Below, one piece after another: positions 44,501 through 51,451 of a stretch of DNA of 64,000 nt (position 1 is the stretch's first letter; the number at the start of each line of letters is the position of its first letter). A model generated the notes under the pieces. The model did no database searches. It had not been told where the DNA came from and saw only the letters and a program-made list of their open reading frames with translations. The position numbers and the translations under genes were made by a program. The DNA is taken from assembly GCF_009857135.1 (NCBI RefSeq), contig NZ_CP047318.1, positions 3,224,001-3,288,000 of the forward strand, written 5' to 3'. The DNA is from Streptomyces sp. HM190 (lineage in GTDB: Bacteria > Actinomycetota > Actinomycetes > Streptomycetales > Streptomycetaceae).

Positions 44501-44736
44501 CCGAGAACTCCCCCACGGGCCTGCGGTATCAGCGACATGCGCAGGAAGGTAGTCACGTTCTACTGTTCATGCGTCGATACAAGGACACCGACATCGGCAA
44601 GGCGCACCCCTGGATGCTCCTCGGTCCCGCGACGTACGTGGAGCACACCGGCAGCAAGCCGATGGCGATCACCTGGCGCCTGAAGCACAGGCTTCCGGCC
44701 GATGTCTGGACGTACTCGGCGATCACCAGCGGATAG
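41590..44736 (+). CDS. PLD-like nuclease / SF2 helicase / DUF3427 protein, 1048 aa
   Basis: A three-part protein. Residues ~125-300 are a phospholipase D-like nuclease domain with one HxK motif (RLHAKAWLFRR, ~220) followed by VGSSNLS. Residues ~320-700 are an SF2 helicase: AATGTGKT (~349), FVAHRKEIL, IDEFHHA (~446), LTATPER (~468), FSVDLFNEGLDIPDVD, and QQLGRGLRR (~648). The remainder is DUF3427-like, with RYKDYALSPTLFHWESQNAT near 955. A complete DNA-processing machine, found in many bacteria and suspected in antiphage or repair roles. GTG at 41590 has GAGGGAG. Codon use is less G/C-biased than in the flanks, and the gene opens an accessory island. Confidence 0.9.
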   Translation: MAQPGDLSQPVAGVYEELVTRRMQAQMEQLGSAGWKAIDADVSEESSPHVLARHIGQAIGRKLSQLPHNKRVALANQIIGSLASDAPEQDAGDAVELIADGPRQLLALAEQEAPGVYAIRPLTPLSETALITNSPEDPSLGSELRAELATADRIDLLCAFVKWYGLRVLEDSLRAAKERGVPIRVITTTYIGATDRHALDRLVRDFGAEVKVNYEIRSTRLHAKAWLFRRNSGFDTAYVGSSNLSKAALLDGLEWNVRLSSVATPAVLNKFEATFDAYWNDSAFELYDPDADGERLDRALSQASGSGPTTDLKISLSGLEVRPFPHQQDMLERLRVEREIRGRNHNLLVAATGTGKTVMAALDYRNLRKTLGNRNPRLLFVAHRKEILKQSLRTYREVLDDASFGELLYSGQDPREWNHIFASVQSLNLQRLEQLAADHFDVIVIDEFHHATASTYRRVIEYFKPKELLGLTATPERMDGRNVQDEFFDGRIAAEMRLWEALENDLLCPFHYFGIPDGTDLTNLSWQKGSYTDRDLENIYTGNHARARIVIKQIRDKVSNPGAMRALGFCVTKRHAHFMADFFRQAGFRAVALDSDSSAADRAQALADLRDGKLQVIFSVDLFNEGLDIPDVDTLLLLRPTSSATVFLQQLGRGLRRTETKPVLTVLDFIGQHRAEFRFEEQFRAVTNLSRNRLVDHIELDFPQLPSGCQIILEGKSKNLVLDNIRSQIGATVKTLVKEVKDYRTPRLADYLRESRREIKELYKSDNSWTTVLRKTGEITEPAPSGEAALLKRVHAFLHVDDHERAQAYLRLLSDDAPTYEKLPPTDQAYARMLFFNLWDNAGGFTSFQQGLESLRSQPVFRDELRQVLSYVMEQYGHFPIPLSGPHSNIPLKVHSAYNRSEILAALGVARFGGQMPRTFAQGVQWVEDIKTDALLITMEKNEKDFSPTVRYKDYALSPTLFHWESQNATAENSPTGLRYQRHAQEGSHVLLFMRRYKDTDIGKAHPWMLLGPATYVEHTGSKPMAITWRLKHRLPADVWTYSAITSG

Positions 44737-44820
44737 CGCCGCTGCCCACCAGTGATCGCCTACAAGCCCCGGGCACACGGTGAGCCTGCTCAGCAGACTT
44801 ACCACCGAAGGCGGAGCGTC

Positions 44821-45477
44821 CTATGCGGACGCCTCCGCCTCGAAGCGGCTCTGGGCCCGATCGAGGATGTCGCCGGCGTCCCGTCCATGGGCTCTCACCC
44901 AGTGCAACAGGTCGGTGATCAGAGCGCTCACCGCTTCCTCGGCAATAGCCCTGGTGAGTGCCGTGGGCCTCGCCGCCTGCGGGAGCCTCGCGGTCCCGTA
45001 CAAAGCGAGGATCGCCTCAGCTCGGGCAACGGGCACTCCACCGGCGTGACCACTGTCGGACGTCAGCCCCGTCGCGAGTTCGCACCACGTCACTTTGTGA
45101 TCGGCGTGGGGCTGGACGCCCCAACGGTCGGCGACGGCGCCGATCAGTGCCATCCCTCTGCCGGACTCACTCTCAGTTTCGAGGTCCGAGGCCTCGATGA
45201 GGGTCGGCATGGATCGAGGGTCAGGATCGTGCACCTCGATCCGTAGACAGGTGCCGTTCATGGAGACGGCAAGTGTGGTGGGGGTTCCGACTCCTACGTG
45301 GTTGATGACGTTGGAGACGAGCTCGCTGACACAGAGCTGGGCGGCGTCGATGACCTCATGGAGGCCCCACAGACCCAAATGAAGGCGCATGATCCGCCGG
45401 AGGGACGCCACCCCCTCCGGCTCGGCCACGAAGGGCACGTTCCAGGGTTTCCTCGGCACGCCCGCGATGCAGTCCAT
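44821..45477 (-). CDS. HATPase_c (RsbW-like) ATP-binding protein of a WhiJ-type locus, 218 aa
   Basis: Residues ~15-140 form an anti-sigma-factor-like histidine-kinase ATPase: VAEPEGVASLRRIMRLHLGLWG, N-box AQLCVSELVSNVINHVG, G1 box VHDPDPRSMP and SGRGMALIGAVADRWG. The C-terminal ~70 residues are helical and unassigned. ATG at 45477 has GAGGAG 8 nt upstream. It is divergent from the XRE/DUF5753 gene; such ATPase-HTH-DUF397 trios are the standard make-up of WhiJ/AbaA-like loci in Streptomyces. Confidence 0.85.
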   Translation of the reverse strand: MDCIAGVPRKPWNVPFVAEPEGVASLRRIMRLHLGLWGLHEVIDAAQLCVSELVSNVINHVGVGTPTTLAVSMNGTCLRIEVHDPDPRSMPTLIEASDLETESESGRGMALIGAVADRWGVQPHADHKVTWCELATGLTSDSGHAGGVPVARAEAILALYGTARLPQAARPTALTRAIAEEAVSALITDLLHWVRAHGRDAGDILDRAQSRFEAEASA

Positions 45478-45494
45478 CGCCCAACTCCTCTGTC

Positions 45495-45567
45495 CGCAAC
45501 TACTGTTGCGATCCGCGCTTGATTGCACACAGAGAGTTGCACTGGAACTCTCAAAATGGAACTCTCA
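45495..45567. promoter_or_regulatory. Operator-like repeats between the ATPase and XRE genes
   Basis: A perfect palindrome CGCAAC-TACT-GTTGCG (45495-45510) is followed by GAGAGTT (45532-45538), which faces AACTCTC (45546-45552). TGGAACTCTCA recurs at 45543-45553 and 45557-45567. These lie in the divergent promoter region and are likely binding sites of the XRE regulator next to them. Confidence 0.6.
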
Positions 45568-45680
45568 TCTATGACGGGCGGGAGCACGCTCCTGGCACGC
45601 ACGCCCCCGGCGCACACCACGTTGCGAGCGCAGTCGAGGAAGCCCCAGGATCTGACGGTTCGACTTGAAAGGCCCGAAGC

Positions 45681-46526
45681 ATGGCAGTAGGCCCCACCAC
45701 CCGCAGGCGCCAGTTGGGCGCCGATTTACGCCGCCTCCGTGAGCTCAAAGGGCTCACCCTCGAAGAAGCGGGCGCCCGGGTCGGCGTCTCCAAAGCGACC
45801 TTGAGCCGCTACGAGACGAAAGAGGGCTCGGTCAAGTGGCCCACCGTGGATGCGCTGTGCCGCGAGTACGACGCGCCGGAAGAGGAACGGCTGGCCCTTG
45901 TCGAACTCGCCAAAGCCGCCAAGATCCAAGGCTGGTGGCGATCGCTCGCCGACCCCATCCCCGACTCCATGAACCTCATGCTCACGCTGGAGGACGAGGT
46001 GGTACGGGAGGACCACTACGCCTGCATGTTCATTCCAGGCCTGCTCCAGACCCGCGACTACGCCGAGGCCGTCCACCGGTCTTCCGAAAGACAGTGCCCT
46101 GAGCGGGAAGTGCAGCACATGGTAGACATCCGCATGAAGCGGCAGGAACTCCTTCAACGGAAAGACCCGCCGCACGTCTGGTGCGTCATCGACGAGGCCG
46201 CCATCCGACGAACCGTCGGTGGACCCAAGGTCATGGCCTCTCAACTCCGCCACCTGTTGACCATGGCGAAGCTCCCCCACATCACGGTCCAAGTGCTCCC
46301 GTTTACAACGGGCGCTCACGCAGCGGCCGTTGGCAGCTTCCTCATCCTGGCCGGTCAGAAACCCGACCTCGATGTCGTGTACGTAGACCTCATCGGCGGT
46401 GGCCTCTTCATGGAAAAGCCTCAGGAACTGGAGCGATATAGGTTGGCGTTCCAGTACCTCAAAGCCCAGGCCCTCGACCTCGAGTCCTCAGCCCAACTGA
46501 TCCACCGCCTTAGCAAGGAGTCGTAA
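45681..46526 (+). CDS. WhiJ-like XRE regulator with DUF5753, 281 aa
   Basis: The N-terminal XRE HTH (~8-65: RRRQLGADLRRLRELKGLTLEEAGARVGVSKATLSRYETKEGSVKWPTVDALCREY) is joined to a DUF5753 domain (~90-275) with FIPGLLQTRDYAEAVH, HVWCVIDEAAIRR and HITVQVLPFTTGAHAAAVGSFLIL. This is the DNA-binding member of the WhiJ-type locus. ATG at 45681 follows GAAAGG. It overlaps the DUF397 gene by one base, so the two are co-translated. Family members bind upstream of their own operon and are thought to be modulated by the small DUF397 protein. Confidence 0.92.
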   Translation: MAVGPTTRRRQLGADLRRLRELKGLTLEEAGARVGVSKATLSRYETKEGSVKWPTVDALCREYDAPEEERLALVELAKAAKIQGWWRSLADPIPDSMNLMLTLEDEVVREDHYACMFIPGLLQTRDYAEAVHRSSERQCPEREVQHMVDIRMKRQELLQRKDPPHVWCVIDEAAIRRTVGGPKVMASQLRHLLTMAKLPHITVQVLPFTTGAHAAAVGSFLILAGQKPDLDVVYVDLIGGGLFMEKPQELERYRLAFQYLKAQALDLESSAQLIHRLSKES

Positions 46527-46720
46527 TGCCGATACGGTCCGAGCACCAGTGGTTCAAGTCCTCATATAGCGGGGGCAGCGGGACCGAGTGTGTGGAGGCC
46601 GCCTTCGTGCGGGACGGGTGCGCCGTACGAGACAGCAAGGACCTCTCTGGCCCGCGACTATCCTTCAGCTCCGAGGCCTGGGCCGACTTCGTGGGGGCCG
46701 TGCGGGATGCCGGGTTCTGA
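46526..46720 (+). CDS. DUF397 small acidic protein (WhiJ partner), 64 aa
   Basis: Diagnostic DUF397 pattern: WFKSSYSGGSGTECVEAAF, VAVRDSKD-like segment CAVRDSKDLSGP, and F/W-rich C-terminus SSEAWADFVGAV. The ATG overlaps the stop of the XRE gene by one base. These proteins pair with the upstream regulator and are thought to counteract it in the cytoplasm. Confidence 0.93.
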   Translation: MPIRSEHQWFKSSYSGGSGTECVEAAFVRDGCAVRDSKDLSGPRLSFSSEAWADFVGAVRDAGF

Positions 46721-46807
46721 AGGTGCTCCTTCGAGACCACTCGCGCCGTCAGCCCGCCTGAAGCTCCTTGACGACCTGCTCGGCCATGCGCTGCGCCGGT
46801 TCGAGCC

Positions 46808-47095
46808 GTGGGCGCGCGTACGGTCCGAGGTAAGGCCAAGCACATTCGGCAGGTGCGCCTGCCGAAGACCTGTGCGAGTTGCCGCTTCAACAACGCGACC
46901 GACTGCCAGAAGGGCTACTACGGGGTCCGCCTCTACCGCGACCCCAAGGGGACCTTCCACGTGGGTGTCTGCATTCAGCGCACGGACCTGTGTCTGCCCT
47001 TGGACCAGTTCCTGGAGAGCGCCGTGTGCGGCGAGATCAACAAGGTGCGTGAGCAGGAGTTCCACATCCTGACGCGTAGAGGTCGTCATTTGTGA
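46808..47095 (+). CDS. Cys-rich 95-aa protein resembling a radical-SAM C-terminal segment
   Basis: GTG at 46808 has no strong ribosome site; an in-frame stop at 46769-46771 prevents a longer form. Six cysteines occur in the order CASC-x9-C, then VGVCIQRTDLC, then SAVCGE. The segment KGYYGVRLYRD-KGTFHVGVCIQRTDLCLPLDQFL resembles the C-terminal iron-sulfur/end region of some actinobacterial radical-SAM proteins. The SAM-binding CxxxCxxC core is absent, so this is either a truncated remnant or a stand-alone metal-binding protein. It ends 9 bp before the CYTH gene and is probably co-transcribed with it. Confidence 0.6.
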   Translation: MGARTVRGKAKHIRQVRLPKTCASCRFNNATDCQKGYYGVRLYRDPKGTFHVGVCIQRTDLCLPLDQFLESAVCGEINKVREQEFHILTRRGRHL

Positions 47096-47104
47096 AGGAG
47101 AAGC

Positions 47105-47650
47105 GTGGCGGAGAACGAGTACGAGGCAAAGTTCCTGAAGATCGACGTGCAGGCCGCTGTCGGCGCGCTGCGAACCGCCGGGGCCGAACAGGTCTTCCCC
47201 AAGACCATGTTCACCCGCCTGATCTTCGAGAACGACGCCGTGAAAGGCGAACAGTGGCTGCGGCTGCGGGACGAGGGCGGCAAGACCACGCTCACCTTGA
47301 AGCAGGTCACCGACTCCACACACATCAACGGGACCACCGAGATCGAGATCGAGGTCGACGACCTGGCCAAGACAGCGGAGCTGCTCACGGCGCTCGGTCT
47401 GCGGCAGGTCCGCTACCAGCAGAACTACCGCGAAGAGTGGAGGCTGAACGGGGTCACCTACGACTTCGACACCTGGCCGGAGCTGGACACCTTCCTGGAG
47501 ATCGAGAGCTCTTCCGAGGCTGCAGTGCGGGACGCGGTGGCAGCCCTTGGCCTGCACTACGCCCACGCCCGCTTCGGCAGCATCGATCTGATCTACAGGA
47601 GCGAACTGGGGCGTGACATCCTCGCTGAGCCGACCCTCCTCTTCTCGTGA
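47105..47650 (+). CDS. Class IV adenylate cyclase-like CYTH protein, 181 aa
   Basis: The CYTH signature ExExK appears as NEYEAKF near the N-terminus. It is followed by the tunnel-forming strands KTMFTRLIFEND, EQWLRLRDEGGKTTLTLKQV and TTEIEIEVDDLAKTAELLTALGL, and the C-terminal TWPELDTFLEIES. Such enzymes bind triphosphates; this subgroup is annotated as class IV adenylyl cyclase (CyaB), though thiamine-triphosphatase or other activity cannot be excluded. GTG at 47105 has AAGGAGA upstream. It is the last gene of the accessory island and convergent with the PlsC gene. Confidence 0.85.
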   Translation: MAENEYEAKFLKIDVQAAVGALRTAGAEQVFPKTMFTRLIFENDAVKGEQWLRLRDEGGKTTLTLKQVTDSTHINGTTEIEIEVDDLAKTAELLTALGLRQVRYQQNYREEWRLNGVTYDFDTWPELDTFLEIESSSEAAVRDAVAALGLHYAHARFGSIDLIYRSELGRDILAEPTLLFS

Positions 47651-47671
47651 CGGCGGGCGGGTCCGGCGAAG

Positions 47672-48334
47672 CTATGCCACAGGCGCCGCCGCCTCCCCCA
47701 GCTGCCCCGCTGCTGTCCGCCAGGCAGCCGTGACCGCGCCGTGTGCCTGCTTCGTGTTCGTGGCGTGTTCGCCGGTCAGCGTCAGTGGGGCGCCCACGTG
47801 GACGTGGAGGTTCGGGCGGCGGAGTGGGGCCGTGGCGAGGCCGGCCAGTTGCTTGGCCGGGTTGCCCGAGGTGACGCGGCGGGCGCCTGCCTGGCCCACC
47901 GGGATGACCGGGGCGCCGGTGCGCCGGGCCAGGCGGGACAAGCCCGTGCGGAACGGGGCCGGGGGCGCTTCGGCCGCGTCCTTGCGGGTGGGGATGCCGC
48001 CCTCGGCGTAGATGAGGATCAGGCGGCCCTCCCGCAGCGCGGCTACCGCCGCGTCCAGGGCCTGGGCGGCGCGGGGGTCGTTGCGGTGGACGGGGATGTG
48101 GCCCTCGCGGGCCAGGGCGCGGCCCAGCACCGGGATGCGCCACAGGCCCGCCGCCGCCATCACCACCGGGTGCACGCCCAGGCGGTGCAGCGCGGCCAGG
48201 ACGATGGCCGGGTCCGCGAGCGACGTGTGGTTCGCGGCGATGATGCTGCCCGGTGCGAGCACGGCGTCGGCGTCGGCGGTGACCGTCAGACGTCCTACGG
48301 TCGGCACGAGGACGTCGGCGAGGCGGCTGAGCAT
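47672..48334 (-). CDS. PlsC-like lysophosphatidic acid acyltransferase, 220 aa
   Basis: Acyltransferase motif I is NHTSLAD (HxxxxD), motif II-like HRNDPRAAQALDAAVAALREG, motif III IYAEGGIPT (EGG in place of EGT), and a proline-containing motif IV (GAPVIPVGQAG). The family transfers acyl chains to lysophospholipids at the membrane. It is short, with no extra domain. It marks the return to core-type, strongly G/C-biased sequence after the island. Confidence 0.87.
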   Translation of the reverse strand: MLSRLADVLVPTVGRLTVTADADAVLAPGSIIAANHTSLADPAIVLAALHRLGVHPVVMAAAGLWRIPVLGRALAREGHIPVHRNDPRAAQALDAAVAALREGRLILIYAEGGIPTRKDAAEAPPAPFRTGLSRLARRTGAPVIPVGQAGARRVTSGNPAKQLAGLATAPLRRPNLHVHVGAPLTLTGEHATNTKQAHGAVTAAWRTAAGQLGEAAAPVA

Positions 48335-48514
48335 GCGGGTCTCCCGGACTTGCGCTGCGATGAAAGGTGATCCTCATCTTCGCTGCGGTCACCGTCCGCG
48401 GGCCTGAGTGTTCCTACTCAGTCGGCGGGGGTGCGGTACCCATCCGGTCGACCGCGGCGGGGCCCACCTGAATCGAGTGGCGTGCCTCGTCCGGGCTGCG
48501 CCAGGCTCACCGGC

Positions 48515-48907
48515 ATGACCTCGGTACTGGAGAACGTGGCGATCGACTGTGCGGACGCCTACGAGTTGGCTCGGTTCTGGAGCGCGGTGACGGGTTGCCC
48601 CGTCCATCCCGAAGTGCGGCCGGGTGACCACGAGACGATGGTGATGCTGTCGGAGGGCCCGGTCCTGTACTTCAACCAGGTGCCGGAGCCCAAGACCGTC
48701 AAGAACCGGCTCCATCTCTGCCTGCGCCCGACGACGTCGCGCGAGGCGGAGGTCGAGCGGCTGCTGGGTCTCGGAGCGACGTTCGTCGCCGATCACCGGA
48801 AGCCGGACGGTGCCGGCTGGGCGGTCCTCGCGGACCCCGAGGGCAATGAGTTCTGCGTCCTTCGCAGCGAGTCCGAGCGCACCACGATGAGCAGGGGCGA
48901 CTACTGA
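48515..48907 (+). CDS. VOC-superfamily (glyoxalase/bleomycin-resistance-like) protein, 130 aa
   Basis: Two beta-alpha-beta-beta-beta modules: VLENVAIDCADAYELARFWSAVTGCPV with GPVLYFNQVPEPKTVKNRLHLCLRP, then GWAVLADPEGNEFCVLRS. The second half carries DPEGNEFCVL, the common VOC end. The metal-ligand pattern (His in LHLCLR, Glu in NEFCV) is partly preserved. Substrate unknown. ATG at 48515 has no strong ribosome site. A 14-bp tandem array starts right after its stop. Confidence 0.85.
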   Translation: MTSVLENVAIDCADAYELARFWSAVTGCPVHPEVRPGDHETMVMLSEGPVLYFNQVPEPKTVKNRLHLCLRPTTSREAEVERLLGLGATFVADHRKPDGAGWAVLADPEGNEFCVLRSESERTTMSRGDY

Positions 48908-48910
48908 TCG

Positions 48911-48966
48911 ACTGCACCGTCCGAACTGCACCGGCCGAGCTGGACCGGCCGAGCTGGACCGGTCGA
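48911..48966. repeat. 14-bp tandem repeat, four units, directly after the VOC stop codon
   Basis: Units ACTGCACCGTCCGA, ACTGCACCGGCCGA, GCTGGACCGGCCGA and GCTGGACCGGTCGA are contiguous, beginning 4 bp after TGA. Confidence 0.9.
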
Positions 48967-49081
48967 CTGGCCTGACCCGCCCGACCGCCCGACACGGCTG
49001 ATCCATCGGGTGGTCGGCGGGGGCGGGGGCGGGGGGCCGCCGCCCCCAGGCAGGCGACGTCCGCTCACCGCAGTGCAGGCC

Positions 49082-49129
49082 GGGGGCACCGGACGGCCGC
49101 GCCGTCCGGTGGCGCGGACCGGTGCCCCC
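49082..49129. terminator. Nested hairpins between convergent VOC and Hsp20 genes
   Basis: The inner stem CACCGGACGG/CCGTCCGGTG (49087-49096 with 49102-49111) lies within an alternative outer pairing GGGGGCACCGG/CCGGTGCCCCC (49082-49092 with 49119-49129). The latter could replace the inner fold. It probably terminates both genes. Confidence 0.75.
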
Positions 49130-49182
49130 TCGTAGCAGGGCCGGGTCAGGGGCCCGAAGAGCCCCTGGTCGTGCCGGGCCGG

Positions 49183-49605
49183 TCAGCGGTCGAGCTGGCG
49201 TCGGTCGCTGCCGCCGCTGATCTGGATCTTGCGCGGCTTGGCCTTCTCCGCGATCGGGATGCGCAGCGTGAGGACGCCCGCCTCGTAGGAGGCGTCGACG
49301 CGTTCGGCGTCGAGGGTGTCGCCGAGGAAGAGCTGGCGGGTGAACGTACCCGTCGGGCGCTCGGCGGCGACCAGTTCGGCTCCGTCGGGGGCCGGGGAGC
49401 GGCGCTCCGCGCGGACGTTCAGGACGTTGCGCTCGATGTCGAGGTCGATCGTCTCCGGGTCCACGCCCGGGAGGTCGAAGTGGACGATGAAGTCGTCGCC
49501 GGCCCGGTAGGCGTCCATCGGCATGACGGCCGGCCGACTCTCGGTGCCGAACACCTGCTGCGCGAGCCGGTCGAACTCACGGAACGGGTCGGTACGCATG
49601 AGCAT
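49183..49605 (-). CDS. Hsp20/alpha-crystallin small heat-shock protein (Hsp18-like), 140 aa
   Basis: The N-terminus [20 protein letters not shown] and the alpha-crystallin domain (~30-125: [39 protein letters not shown], then [39 protein letters not shown]) match the Streptomyces Hsp18 type. It is an ATP-independent holdase that binds unfolding proteins. ATG at 49605 is chosen to match that N-terminus, with GAGGAG 9 nt upstream; a GTG sits directly before it. Confidence 0.93.
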   Translation of the reverse strand: MLMRTDPFREFDRLAQQVFGTESRPAVMPMDAYRAGDDFIVHFDLPGVDPETIDLDIERNVLNVRAERRSPAPDGAELVAAERPTGTFTRQLFLGDTLDAERVDASYEAGVLTLRIPIAEKAKPRKIQISGGSDRRQLDR

Positions 49606-49665
49606 CACGGGTCACTCCTCTCATCAGGCACTGGATGCGATGCCCGGTGATTTCCTACGCCTTCT

Positions 49666-49694
49666 TATATAGCCCTCGGGAGGAAAGTTGACAA
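49666..49694 (-). promoter_or_regulatory. Housekeeping-type promoter of the Hsp20 gene
   Basis: -35 TTGTCA (49694-49689), a 17-bp spacer and -10 TATATA (49671-49666) on the minus strand form a near-consensus vegetative promoter ~60 bp before the start codon. I could not find the RheA- or HspR-type inverted repeat expected for small heat-shock genes. Confidence 0.7.
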
Positions 49695-49789
49695 GCACAG
49701 ACTCAGCTTCAGCGAGTGGGGTACTAGAAGAGTTAGCCTCGGGACGACAGCGCGCGACAGTCGGCGCTGCGACGACCAGGAGGCGGACG

Positions 49790-50092
49790 ATGGCGAAGGT
49801 TCCTGCGGCGGCGGTGGCCGCGAGCGGGCTCATCGGCGGGTACGGGGTGGCCCGCTGGACGAAGAAGCGGCAGCTGGGCGGGGCTGTGCTGGCCGTCGCC
49901 GGCGCCGCCGCGGCCCAGCAGTGGCAGCGGGCGGCCGGGGGCAGGGCGGCAGCCGCGCTGACCGCCGGGTACGTCGCCGCGTTCGCCGGGTCGCATCCGC
50001 TGGCGAAGAAGGTGGGCGCCTGGCCGGCGGTGTTCGGGGTGGCGGGCACGGTGGCCCTGGCGTCCTGGGTGGTGGCCGACCGCCGGGCATGA
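49790..50092 (+). CDS. Small Ala/Gly-rich membrane protein, 100 aa
   Basis: ATG at 49790 follows AGGAGGCGG. The protein is mostly hydrophobic Ala/Gly/Val stretches (VAASGLIGGYGVARW, GGAVLAVAGAAAAQQW, AAAALTAGYVAAFAG, WPAVFGVAGTVALASWVVA) separated by short basic loops, giving about four membrane segments. Conserved-looking in actinomycetes, function unknown. It is divergent from the Hsp20 gene. Confidence 0.75.
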   Translation: MAKVPAAAVAASGLIGGYGVARWTKKRQLGGAVLAVAGAAAAQQWQRAAGGRAAAALTAGYVAAFAGSHPLAKKVGAWPAVFGVAGTVALASWVVADRRA

Positions 50093-50128
50093 CACCGAGC
50101 GCTCTGAACCGCTGGGCCCGTGGGCCCC

Positions 50129-50166
50129 TGAGCCCTTGAGCCCCTGAGCCCCTGAGCCCTTGAGCC
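50129..50166. repeat. 8-bp tandem repeat (TGAGCCCC/T, five units)
   Basis: TGAGCC recurs every 8 bp at 50129, 50137, 50145, 50153 and 50161, 37 bp after the stop of the preceding gene. Confidence 0.85.
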
Positions 50167-50230
50167 TCCCCCAAGTTGTGGGTGACGGTGCTGATGATGG
50201 TGCGGCCCGGGTCCACGACCGGGGCCTAGT

Positions 50231-50420
50231 CAGGGCCTGTCGTTTGGATCACGGCTGGGCCGCGGGGCTTGGCGCGCACATCTGCCGCGTTGTCGTCGGT
50301 CCCCAACGCTCCGCGTTGAATCCCTCCTCCGCCTTGCAGCTGCACGCGCCATGCGCCGCTCACCGGCGGCCATCAAGGTGCCGTAGCCCGAAGCCGGCGT
50401 GATCCGAACGACAGGCCCTG
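50231..50420. mobile_element. MITE-like element copy 1, 190 bp with 22-bp terminal inverted repeats
   Basis: The left end CAGGGCCTGTCGTTTGGATC (plus AC) and the right end (50399-50420) are inverted copies differing at one position. The interior has no open gene. About 12.4 kb away at 62681-62866 a second element shares the ends and interior blocks, such as CTGCCGCGTTGTCGTCGGT. No clear target-site duplication is visible. It is probably a non-autonomous transposon relic mobilised by an absent transposase. Confidence 0.8.
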
Positions 50421-50480
50421 GCACAACCTTGGCCTCACCCCGCCTTCCGCGATCCGGCCACGGCGGGGCATGATCCGGCC

Positions 50481-50981
50481 ATGTATCCACAGCAGTCCGC
50501 CTCGCAGTCCTACGTCGCCTCCCTGGGGTCCCGTCTCGCCGCCGACGAATGCCGTACCTGGTGGGAGGACTGGGCCGGAGTGCCGGTACTCGTCGGGCGG
50601 CGGGCCGACTTCAAGTGGCGCTGGATGGGGACGAAGCTCCACCTGTTCACCGTGGCGGCGGCCGTTCCGGAGATCACCATCCCGACGATCGCGACGTTCA
50701 CGGATCAGGTGCTGGCGTACGCGAAGAAGACCAAGGGCGGGCTGCCGGCCGGTCTGCAGAACGGGGTCGCGGCCTTCCCGGTGCTGGTCAGCGACCGGGT
50801 CGATCCGGCGGCCGTACGGTGGGCGGAGGCCGAGCAGCGCAACAAGTGGGCGTGCATGGCCCGGCCGGTCGTGGTGGACAGCGCGCAGCAGTACGTCGGC
50901 ACGTACCGGGGGACACCGGCGATCGGGCTGGTGTACTCGTCGTACTTCGAGCGCAAGGCGGCGCAGTACTTCTACGGGTGA
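50481..50981 (+). CDS. Conserved hypothetical protein, 166 aa
   Basis: A soluble protein with Trp-rich N-terminal half ([33 protein letters not shown]) and a C-terminal [47 protein letters not shown]. No catalytic motif or known domain is recognised. CATGAT (50469-50474) stands 6 nt before ATG 50481 and no ribosome site exists, so the message may be leaderless. MITE copy 1 ends 60 bp upstream. The 3' end overlaps the remnant MFS gene by 10 bp. Confidence 0.75.
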   Translation: MYPQQSASQSYVASLGSRLAADECRTWWEDWAGVPVLVGRRADFKWRWMGTKLHLFTVAAAVPEITIPTIATFTDQVLAYAKKTKGGLPAGLQNGVAAFPVLVSDRVDPAAVRWAEAEQRNKWACMARPVVVDSAQQYVGTYRGTPAIGLVYSSYFERKAAQYFYG

Positions 50982-51301
50982 GCGGCGAGGGCGTTGCGCC
51001 CGAAGCGGTCGGTGAGACGGCCGAAGAAGAGGGCGCCCGCGCAGGCGCCCGCCACGGACAGGGCCGCCGCGGCGCCCGTGACCTGCGCGGAGCTGATCGG
51101 CAGACCGCTTCCCCGCTCGGAGAGCCGCCCCGCGATGTTGCCGACGACGGTGACCTCCAGGCCGTCGAGGATCCACACCGTGCCGAGTCCGACGACCACC
51201 ATCCAGTGCCGGCGAGACCAGGGCAGAAGGTCCAGGCGCGCGGGTACGGCGGTGGTGACCGTACCGCCCCCCTGCGGAGACTTCCGTCCGGTGACGGCCA
51301 C
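50972..51301 (-). pseudogene. Truncated MFS transporter (first ~100 aa only)
   Basis: GTG at 51301, then a cytoplasmic lead-in and two to three N-terminal membrane helices ([49 protein letters not shown]). The MFS motif [11 protein letters not shown], follows and the frame stops nine residues later. A functional transporter needs ~400 aa with 12 helices, so this is a 3'-deleted remnant. The deletion end meets the gene at 50481. Confidence 0.85.
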
Positions 51302-51451
51302 GTGTGCGGCTCCCTCCTCCGTGAGCGAACCGCGGTCGAGTGCCCGGCCGGGCGAGGACTACGCCCCGAAGGGGGACGTCACACACAGGAACCCGCCCCG
51401 GCCCGGCGCCCGGCGCGCCGGACCGGTCCCCCGCGCGCCGCCCGGCCGGGG

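Noticed and set aside
49688..49727. Plus-strand promoter from TTGACA at 49688-49693 for the small membrane protein
   Set aside because: The only -10-like hexamer (TACTAG, 49722) is 28 bp away, too far; the hexamer overlaps the minus-strand -35 of the Hsp20 gene and is explained by that promoter.
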